DNA of 64,000 nt from Siphonodentalium dalli (lineage: Eukaryota; Mollusca; Scaphopoda; Gadilida; Siphonodentaliidae). Shown here one piece after another: positions 23,595 through 31,131 of this stretch (positions are counted from its first letter, which is position 1; the number at the start of each line of letters is the position of its first letter). Under the pieces are notes generated by a model that did no database searches, was not told the origin of the DNA, and worked only from the letters and a program-made list of their open reading frames with translations. The stretch covers positions 75,046,705 through 75,110,704 of the forward strand of contig CP136067.1 in assembly GCA_032622095.1 (NCBI GenBank). The letters run 5' to 3'. The translations under genes and the position numbers were made by a program.

Positions 23595-25195
23595 GATGAG
23601 GAAGGCAGTTGAAACTACAATAATGGATTCATGGGACTACAAACGAAAGCTAAGTTATATATATATTCTTTATTTATTAGGTTTATGACTTTAGCCCTAT
23701 GATCATGACTTAATTTCTACATGACAAATTTTATATTAGTGCTAATTTCAGGTTCATATGTTGAAATATAACAATACATATTTTATAACCAATAGGAGGA
23801 TTTTATGTCATCATGTCTTCAATTAAATTAAGTCAATCCTACTCTGATATTTATGAATTAGTTGCACATCCAGATTATGTATGATTCAACGAGAAGGGCT
23901 AGATAAATATTCCTACACAAAGGATAGTTATGGAACCAAGTACATGGTCTAATTCCTAATAGTGTTCTGTTCAGATGATTCATAAGGTATAACTCAAGGA
24001 ACCATATTTCTAGCCTTTTAGGCGGTGTTAAATATTAGTTCCAAGTAACTAATTATAGCCATATATGGCGGTGTCAATAACTAATTCAATCCAGTATCTT
24101 AGCCTTAGTATCTTTCCTCCGACTTCATTTTATTTTTTTGTAATTAGGAATTCGCGACCACGGAATTAGCTTAAACAAGTAAACCATTTCCTTGCAAATA
24201 TCGTCAATTCACGAAAAACGGAAGTGCCGCCATTGTTGTTGTAGTATATTCGTATTCCCTTGTCATTGTTCGGCAAACCTCGCCGATTTCTCGAAAGCGG
24301 AAACCAGAAAACACGCGATACTTGTGCCGGAATATGTATTAACTACCGGTAGTAAATCGAAAGTAACCGGATATTTTGCCGATTGCACATGGCGATTGAA
24401 TATGGCGGAAACACTTCCGTGTGCGGATAGATCCGGAGTTTTAGCTATTAAACTTCCCAAATGCGTTCATATGAATCAGAATAGAAACATCATGGCGCCT
24501 GTCAACTATAGCACAGACATGTTGTCGTGCGTGAACCGGTACCACACGGATTCTGAACTGACAGAAAAGGACATAGTAATAAAATGTCGGATTAAAAATA
24601 ATTCTGACACTTTTTAAATCGACCCAAAGCTCAAAATTCGATTATTATAGTTTATCCACCTCTCACCGCATCCACCCTGAAAAATAAAATGAAAAAATAA
24701 AATAAAATGAAGTACCCGCCCGCCCCTGTTTTTTTCCCTCATGTTACCCTAAACTCAGGTATTCTTCCTTTTGGCCTTATAGGCAGTGTCAAGTATTAGT
24801 TCTAAGTAACTAAAATTAAAGCTGGTGTTAACGATCATAATACATTCATATATGCAATGTTGAGCTTCAGTTGACATATATAACATAATCTGGTGACTTC
24901 TCGACAATTCACAAATATCAGGATATTTACACTTCATATATAATATCTACAAGGTAGAATGCATAACTGTTCTATAACTTCTATTGCCTACATATATCAT
25001 TCATATTCTATTGATTCCTCATTCAAATATGTTCATCATATATATAGATATAGGCACGTTTCTGTTCTACTTCTGTATCTTTTACGTCCAAGAGATCAGG
25101 CATGTTTCTGTTCTATTTCTGTATCTTTTACGTCCAAGAGATCACTGTGGGTTCCATAGTACGTTCAATCCCGGTGAAAAATGAGATAAGCAAAG
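23595..25195. other. Non-coding; CpG-richer island near 24180-24610
   Basis: A frame at 24192-24617 (141 codons) opens at TTG; from its first ATG only about 70 residues remain. It has no domain I recognise and no neighbouring exon. The segment is richer in CpG than its flanks and could be a promoter or old exon, but nothing supports a call. At 25060-25140 a ~57-bp unit ('gtttctgttctacttctgta' to 'caagagatca') is tandemly duplicated. Confidence 0.35.
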
Positions 25196-26375
25196 TTATT
25201 AGATGAGAAACTGAAACTGTAAGTATTGGAAGTATTGGAAGAATACGGTATAAGAGGGCAACTACATACATGGCTAACATCCTTCCTCACCAAAAGAAAA
25301 ATGAAAGTAGTACTTGAAGGCCACAGTTCCACCGAGGTAGACGTGGACTCCGGAGTACCGCAGGGAACAGTATTGGGGCCTCTCCTGTTCCTTTGCCATA
25401 TTAATGACTTACCGGACACAGTGTCATCAACAGTACGACTCTTCGCAGATGACTGTCTGCTATACAGACAAATAAACTCCATCAAAGACCAGGTCATACT
25501 CCAACACGACTTAAAGAGCCTTGAGACATGGGCAAAAAACTGGGGCATGACATTCAACGCCAAAAAATGCTACGTGATGAGTCTAAAAGGAAAACACAGC
25601 AAATACTACACGCTGGATGGCGAAATACTCAGCCAAGTCAACACCAACCCATATCTTGGTATCCAGATTTCTAAAGACCTGAAATGGACATCACAGGTGA
25701 ACAACACGGCCAAGAAAGCTAGTGCCACACTCGGTTTTCTCAGAAGAAACCTGAAGTTTATGCCAGAAAAATCCAAGAGAACTGCCTACATATCATTAGT
25801 AAGATCAATAATGGACTATGGAGCTATAGTTTGGGACCCCTACCAGCAGAAAAATATTCAACGAAAGGCAGCAAGATTCATCACTGGAGACTACAGGTCA
25901 AGAGAAGATGGCAGCATGACGAGAATGTTGAAAGAACAACAATTACCAACACTTCATGCTGTCGAAAAACACAGCGCCTAACCTACTTTTATAAGGTGGC
26001 AGAGGGTCTGGTACCGGCTATACAAACAAACAACTTCCTAACTAAGGCTAAGGCAAGGAGGAGAATCAAACCAAAACAATTCAAGGACCATCAAACAACA
26101 AATATCCTTGAGAGGAGAGAGACGAACAATAATAAGTGCTTTGAAATACCATCAACATCCTGTGACCAGTACAAACATTCATTCTTTGTGGACACAGCAG
26201 TGTACTGGAACAAATTACACCAAGACGTTGTTGCACTAAACACACCAGAAGAATTCGCAGCTGCGCTATCAGAAACATCTGCAGCAGCTGTTGGCGCCGC
26301 GCAATAACATCGCCCACCGCCCGTCCTATCATACCAAATTGGTTACTTGGACGTATTTATCCAGATCCAGATTCA
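25196..26375 (+). pseudogene. LINE (Jockey/CR1-like) reverse transcriptase, 5'-truncated, one frameshift
   Basis: The first frame (to 25981) carries RT blocks: 'GVPQGTVLGPLLFLCHINDL' (residues 43-62 of the 25226 translation), then the catalytic 'FADD' (73-76) and 'NPYLGIQISKDLKWTSQV'. Next is the C-terminal 'WDPYQQKNIQRKAARFITGD' typical of Jockey/CR1-group LINEs. The reading shifts frame near 25970 and continues to 26307 ('RLTYFYKVAEGLVPAIQT' onward). Endonuclease and ORF1 are missing, as in a normal 5' truncation. A 3' UTR-like tail runs to 'tttatccagatccagattc' near 26375. Confident as a LINE RT; the clade is less sure. Confidence 0.9.
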
Positions 26376-26410
26376 TAACTTTTATTCTCCCGCATCAGGG
26401 TATGACTTGT

Positions 26411-27323
26411 CAGTCCTTCGATTTTGAGGCGCGCAATTGCGCTTGCGCACCTTGGCGCACGCGGATCTAAAAACCAGCGAGTTATTAAATGCGCACGCCG
26501 AAAAATTTAAATGCGCGCGTCGGAATTTGCAGCCAGTGAACGAGATTTTAACAAACAGCACATCAATGGTTAAACGCCGACAAGACTATTCACCGTGTAT
26601 CTTTCTCAGCAGCGATGACATTGATTACGAACATAATAACAAAGATCAAAGCGGCCGCCGGCGTCTTTCTCACTCAATGATTGGGGTACACCTCGTCACA
26701 ACTGCTGCACGTGCGAGTTCCCGCAAAAAACAGTGTCAATTCTTTGGCAGCCTCGTTTGATGTTTCGGCATGCGGGATTCGCCGATTCATTTGAATATTA
26801 TTGCCATAGATTAGGTTTTAAGTTTAACTATACTTCGAAGCTATACTTCGAAGCCAGTATCTTTCGACTCGGAGAAAAATGGACATTGGAGCCTCCTCAA
26901 ATACCGACTCTATCAAAACGAAAGAGAGCCCCGGTTGATTCCGGTGAATCTGATTGCGGTAACGATTCCACTTCCGAGTTTGAAGTTTTAAGCGACTGCG
27001 AGTCTGGTGAGCATGCGCTCTCAGACGCGGAAGTGGACTCATTACCGTGATTAGCTTCACCTGGATTGCCAGATAATCGGATTATTGTGGACTAGATATT
27101 GTACTACAATATAAACATATGTTTTTATTTCTGTTTTCACTTTAAGTTGCCAAAGGCACACTTGGAATTACACGTGTGTATCATTATAATTGTGTTTGTC
27201 TTTATTCAGTAATCATTTCATCCATGTTAATTTGAATTGTGCTCCCGCAAAAAAGGCGCGCGCAAATTCCAAAAGCTCCGAGCAATATATCGCGCACCTA
27301 CGTTTTCCAAATTCGAAGGACTG
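26411..27323 (+). mobile_element. TIR element with 6-bp target duplication, superfamily unknown
   Basis: The left end CAGTCCTTCGATTTTG is matched by the complement of the right end (CAGTCCTTCGAATTTG). ACTTGT lies directly outside both ends (26405-26410 and 27324-27329). Subterminal zones are rich in GCGC ('ggcgcgcaattgcgcttgcg' at the left, 'ggcgcgcgcaaattcc' at the right). Inside are two overlapping ORFs with no recognised domain. A 6-bp duplication fits few DNA transposon superfamilies, so I leave it unassigned. Confidence 0.7.
26437..27050 (+). CDS. Two overlapping unknown ORFs inside the 6-bp-TSD element
   Basis: Frame one (26437-26760, 107 residues) contains 'MVKRRQDYSPCIFLSSDDID' from an internal ATG. 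Frame two (26733-27050, 105 residues) ends in an acidic tail, 'SEFEVLSDCESGEHALSDAE', after 'KRKRAPVDSG'. The arrangement suggests the N- and C-terminal ends of one transposon protein joined by an internal deletion and shifted out of frame, but no motif proves it. A tandem 'ctatacttcgaag' duplication lies at about 26827-26850. Function unknown. Confidence 0.35.
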
Positions 27324-27386
27324 ACTTGTACAAAATCATAATATAGAATTAGATCCCAAACAGGTGTTGTTGCTGTTACTTTCTGA

Positions 27387-28530
27387 CGGAACGTCGAAAT
27401 ACCAAGCAGAACCAAGCTGAAGAAAACTAATGCGGAAAATGACACTTAAAGCATGTTTTGTGGTGTATAATGAAGAAATAAACCATAATAATGCAACATG
27501 ACGTGGTTTTTTTTGACTTTTGATATCACAGCGAGCGTAAAACTAGAAAACAGTGCGGCGATCGCGAAAAACTTCAGCTTGGTATTTCGTCGTTTACAGG
27601 TACTGCTTGGTTTATCAGCGAAGGTGATAATTAATTTTCGGGAACATAATTATGGCACTGCGCGGTAGAGCCTTTGTTGCTGATTAATTATCGATGTGCG
27701 ATCGCGGCTTACTCTGGCTTACCGAAAATATTTCAGGGATGTTTTGACAGTGATATTCAAGCTAGGTTTCACAGGTTTCATAGAAACCAAAATGGTTGAA
27801 TAAACAATATATAAGTGATGATTAAATGAGTTAATGGTGTCATATCCATGCCTATATAGAGGTCTCATATTTTCTATTTCTCCATTCTGATCATTGATAT
27901 GAGTAAATTACAACATGCCTTCAAAGTCAATACTTTATCCATGTGGTGTATGTGCCGAGGAATGTCATGAGATTCGCAGCATCGGATGCGATCTTTGTGA
28001 TCGTTGGTTCCATTTGGACTGTGAACAGCTGAAGATAAGTGATTTCCGCAAATCCCATCTGGCAGATATTAATTATCACTTATCAGCGGATAAACTAATC
28101 CATGAGACAGAAGTTTGTGTTCGCGTTATACAAAACATCTAACAAAACACTCAGTATTGAACCAAACTTCGTATAGTAATAGTTTGAACGTGAATACATA
28201 TACCGGTACCAGATAAAGGACGAGGGGAGTTTAAACAAGTCGATACTACTGGTTGTGATAGAAATTATTAGTCTTTTGGCGAACCAAGCAATTCTATATA
28301 TCGCTGATAAACCAAGCAGTAGCCAGTACCTGTAAACGACGAAATACCAAGCCGAAGTTTTTCGCGATCGCCGCACTAGTTTTATGCTCGCTGTGTCATC
28401 AAAAGTCAAATAAAACCATGTCATGTTGCATTATTATGGTTTATTTCTTCATTATACACAACAAAACATAAGTGTCATTTTCCGCCTTAGTTTTCTTCAG
28501 CTTGGTTCTGCTTGGTATTTCGACGCACCC
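27387..28530 (+). mobile_element. Long-TIR DNA element carrying a PHD-finger ORF
   Basis: Arms of about 220 bp at 27394-27615 and 28305-28524 are complementary with few differences, from 'cgtcgaaataccaagcagaa' inward to 'tgcttggtttatcagcg'. CTTTCTGA flanks the element at 27379-27386 and 28531-28538, a perfect 8-bp duplication. The outer few bases of the TIR are mismatched. A further short inverted piece ('attaattatcac', near 27630 and 28070) suggests longer arms once. Inside is a PHD-finger ORF. TSD length fits hAT, P or Zisupton-like families; no transposase is visible. Confidence 0.75.
27915..28142 (+). CDS. PHD-finger small protein within a DNA element
   Basis: A 75-residue frame from an ATG. 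Residues 9-38 have the Cys/His spacing of the first part of a PHD finger: 'CGVC' (10-13), then 'CDLC' (25-28), 'WFHLDC' (31-36). The final Cys pair expected about 15-25 residues later is not visible, so the finger is truncated or completed by a downstream exon. PHD fingers read histone tails, but several invertebrate transposable elements also encode them; the location between TIR arms supports the latter. Residues 40-75 look like readthrough into the arm. Confidence 0.55.
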   Translation: MPSKSILYPCGVCAEECHEIRSIGCDLCDRWFHLDCEQLKISDFRKSHLADINYHLSADKLIHETEVCVRVIQNI

Positions 28531-28561
28531 CTTTCTGAAGATCACCGGTCCTCTCATAAGT

Positions 28562-28676
28562 TAACAACAACCAACGATATCATAATGCACGTGACATCGC
28601 AATCGTCTGAACAAACTATCAACGATCTCGTCGGGCCCGATTCCTCCACTGACGATTGTATCGTGGTCGTCTGAAG
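28562..28676 (-). repeat. Fragment of the MITE family at 39396-39714
   Basis: 'aacaacaaccaacgatatca' to 'attgtatcgtggtcgtctga' is closely similar to the reverse complement of 39402-39515. It includes the terminal repeat 'cgattgtatcgtggtcgtct'. The other end is missing here. Confidence 0.75.
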
Positions 28677-28992
28677 GTACACTCCCGAACAGTCGTAATT
28701 TTTGTTTTGTCGAAAAATTGAGCGCACGGCCACGAGAGTGCGTCGAAATAAGACGCCGGCGTCGAATTTTCAACGTAAAATCGGGGTGTTACGAATTATA
28801 TACACAGTAGTCAACATTTTAATGCTATTACTTAAAACAATTGATATAATTATCGCGATTTCATCGTTTAATTTCAACGAAAAATTACCGTTTTCTGCCC
28901 AAAAAATCGACGCTTCCTGAACACTATAAATAACCGGTGTTCAATGCGCATGCGTAAGACTAAAACCTTACTTATTTGACAACCATACTTAT

Positions 28993-29151
28993 ATGTCAGA
29001 ACACCGGGATCACTGCGGATTTGCATACTCTAACTGGGTAGACGAAGATGGCAATCAGTTGAGATGCGGTTACGAAATTTTATCTGCGATTACGTTATGG
29101 GACCGGAGACTCCCAGGTAGCGATATTGGCATTAACGAACTATCGTTTTGA
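28993..29151 (+). CDS. Small ORF of unknown function with an inverted relative at 34.6 kb
   Basis: A 52-residue frame from ATG to TGA with protein-like composition ('CGFAYSNWVDEDGNQLRCGY'). The stretch 'EDGNQ-(L/F)-RCGYE' is also encoded on the minus strand at about 34605-34660. That copy has a stop just upstream. The DNA match is about 40 bp, so shared protein constraint is not proven. It lies just upstream of the Ty3/gypsy relic and could be exon-like sequence belonging to another repeat. No domain recognised. Confidence 0.3.
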   Translation: MSEHRDHCGFAYSNWVDEDGNQLRCGYEILSAITLWDRRLPGSDIGINELSF

Positions 29152-29408
29152 AGTTTAATGGCGGACTTTTACGAAAGTGTCTCGACTGCGTTGTATTTTG
29201 CCGTCATCACATTATTATTGCAATGATGATTATGTGCAGTTTATTTTAACTTTTGCACTGCAGCGTAATGGTAAGTTAGGTGTTTGTTGTTATTTATTAT
29301 ACGATTATTTATTATTTTATGACAGCGATAATCCGATTGTTAGCAAAAACAAGGTCAAACTCAAACTTTGAATTGTGTAGTAGATTTGGCAGTCCGGCTG
29401 AAGTGCGC

Positions 29409-29573
29409 ATGCGCGGGATAACACCGGCAGAGATAATTACCACGCCGACCAACAATCACTACGACCTGCTTGCTCGATATAAATCCATCAGCATCAGCCG
29501 GCCAATGACAACAATCGACGGACACTCTCTACGACGACTTGCGGGGGATACGGCACAACATATACTTGTGTAA
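29409..29573 (+). CDS. Short ORF ahead of the pol fragment; possible gag start or leader
   Basis: ATG at 29409, 54 residues ('MRGITPAEIITTPTNNHYDL' onward), stop at 29571-29573. A consensus splice donor 'gtaagt' overlaps the stop (29570). Upstream 'tttggcagtccggctgaag' (about 29386) resembles a primer-binding site next to an LTR end, but no LTR could be paired. Joining the donor to the acceptor at 31114 would not keep the downstream ORF in frame, so a spliced fusion is not supported. Probably the deleted 5' edge of the retroelement. Confidence 0.3.
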   Translation: MRGITPAEIITTPTNNHYDLLARYKSISISRPMTTIDGHSLRRLAGDTAQHILV

Positions 29574-29584
29574 GTCTACTTTAG

Positions 29585-31084
29585 TGGCGTCGTCGACAGG
29601 ATTGGATTAACACTCAACGAAGCGACACAGAAATTCAGTTGATTTTCCGATGGTTACTGTGGAAAGAAGAGCCGACCGAGGAGATCCTGTTCCGATCGAG
29701 CCCAGAAGCTAAAAACTACTGGATCAATCGAAAACGATTCCTCATGAGGGATGGGCTCATTCACCGCAAACGCCGGGACGGGACACCGGTCTTGTGGATC
29801 CCACAGGCTTACCGGCAAGAACTCTTATCCCTTTGCCATGACTCTCCAGTGAGCGGCCATCAAGGATGGTCCCGAACTAAAGAGAGGTTAAAAACGCAGT
29901 ATTACTGGTACCACATGAGTACAAAGGCGGAAGAGTTCGTGAAGTCGTGCCGAGAATGCAACCTGCACAAGAAGCCTTCTAGAAAGGCACGATACCCTCT
30001 GACCATCTATCAATCCGGGGCGCCAATGGAAAGGATCCATATTGATTTCATTGGCCCGCTAACCAAAACCGCGGATGGGAACGAACACATCTTAATGATG
30101 GTGGAACAATTCACCAAATGGGTTGAATGTATACCGTTGCCATCACAGACGGCAGAACAGACGGCAACAGCTGCGGTGATAGGATTTTTCTGCAGATTTG
30201 GTTTTCCGCTACAAATATTCTCGGATCAAGGCAGAAATTTTGAGAGTGCAGTATTTACGCAGATGTGTGAAATGTTACACATTCATAAAGCAAGGACAAC
30301 CCCCTATCACCCCTCTAGTAATGGGCAAGTGGAACGCTACAACCGGACACTGATGGATGCGGTTCGCTGTTTCGTATCCAAGAAAAGCAATGACTGGGAT
30401 AAACATGTTCCCCTCGTCGCCAGCGCAATGCGTTCCTCCTTAAATCGGAGAACGGGATACACCCCGAACCGACTAATGTTGGGAAGAGAGGTAAACCATC
30501 CAGCAGATATAGTCTTCAAACCGCCTTCCGTGAGGGCTGACAGCTACTTGCCAGAGTATGTCCAAACTTTACAAGAGGGACTAAGGGAAGCACATGCAAG
30601 TGCCCGTAAATCACTGGAAACCACACAATATGTGATGAAGAGGGACTATGACGTGAAGGCCAAGATCGTCCAATACAAACCAGGGGATGCGGTTTACCTA
30701 TTGGACCCAAGCATTAAAAAAGGGCAGAGCAAGAAACTCTGTCCAGTATGGAAGGGGCCGGGCCTAGTTTTAGACCAGGTGATGCCATACATATTCCGGG
30801 TACAGATGTATAGAACAATGATGACAGTCAACCACGACCGTCTGAAACCCTGTAATGACAGGGACTTGCCAGACTGGCTGAAAAAACGACGAAGGAAACA
30901 GAAAGACATTAGTTCAAAGCAAGCCACCTATTGTACATGTGGGAAGGGAGATGACGGTCGCCTTATGATTCAATGTGAAACTTGCTTCGACTGGTACCAT
31001 GCAGCTTGCTTAGGCTTGACGCAGGAAGACGTTGATAGGGTAACGAAATATCTGTGTGATTCCTGCAGAATAGGCAGGGACTAA
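29585..31084 (+). CDS. Ty3/gypsy-type integrase with C-terminal PHD finger (pol 3' fragment)
   Basis: The frame is open from 29585, with no ATG needed because it is the 3' part of a pol polyprotein. Residues below count from 29639. The RNase H-integrase linker comes first ('SPEAKNYW'). Next is the HHCC zinc domain, H67, H74, C104, C107. The DDE core has D136 ('IHIDFIGP'), D196 ('FSDQGRNFE') and E232 ('NGQVERYN'), with 35 residues between the last two, as in active integrases. A GPY/F-like module ('CPVWKGPG' to 'VNHDRLKP') spans about 368-404. A full PHD finger follows: C432, C434, C446, C449, H454, C457, C473, C476, with Trp at 452. Chromodomains are the usual tail in related elements; a PHD there suggests chromatin-guided insertion. 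Protease, RT and RNase H are missing upstream. No break occurs in the 1.5 kb, so loss of RT was recent or this copy uses factors in trans. Confidence 0.9.
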   Translation, partial: WRRRQDWINTQRSDTEIQLIFRWLLWKEEPTEEILFRSSPEAKNYWINRKRFLMRDGLIHRKRRDGTPVLWIPQAYRQELLSLCHDSPVSGHQGWSRTKERLKTQYYWYHMSTKAEEFVKSCRECNLHKKPSRKARYPLTIYQSGAPMERIHIDFIGPLTKTADGNEHILMMVEQFTKWVECIPLPSQTAEQTATAAVIGFFCRFGFPLQIFSDQGRNFESAVFTQMCEMLHIHKARTTPYHPSSNGQVERYNRTLMDAVRCFVSKKSNDWDKHVPLVASAMRSSLNRRTGYTPNRLMLGREVNHPADIVFKPPSVRADSYLPEYVQTLQEGLREAHASARKSLETTQYVMKRDYDVKAKIVQYKPGDAVYLLDPSIKKGQSKKLCPVWKGPGLVLDQVMPYIFRVQMYRTMMTVNHDRLKPCNDRDLPDWLKKRRRKQKDISSKQATYCTCGKGDDGRLMIQCETCFDWYHAACLGLTQEDVDRVTKYLCDSCRIGRD

Positions 31085-31114
31085 TTGCTGTCTTTCTTTT
31101 TCCTCTGGTTGCAG
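31081..31114 (+). promoter_or_regulatory. Consensus splice acceptor ahead of the Tpt1 ORF
   Basis: 'ctaat' (31081, overlapping the pol TAA stop) resembles a branch point. A pyrimidine-rich tract 'tgtctttctttttcctctgg' follows, then 'ttgcag' ending at 31114. The next ATG in good reading is at 31132. An acceptor here would allow a subgenomic mRNA for the third ORF, as in env-bearing retroelements. No RNA evidence is available. Confidence 0.55.
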
Positions 31115-31131
31115 GTACATGTACACGCCGC

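Noticed and set aside
24192-24617. 141-codon frame as a host gene.
   Set aside because: Starts at TTG, no recognisable domain, no splice-linked neighbour; left as unassigned CpG-richer sequence.
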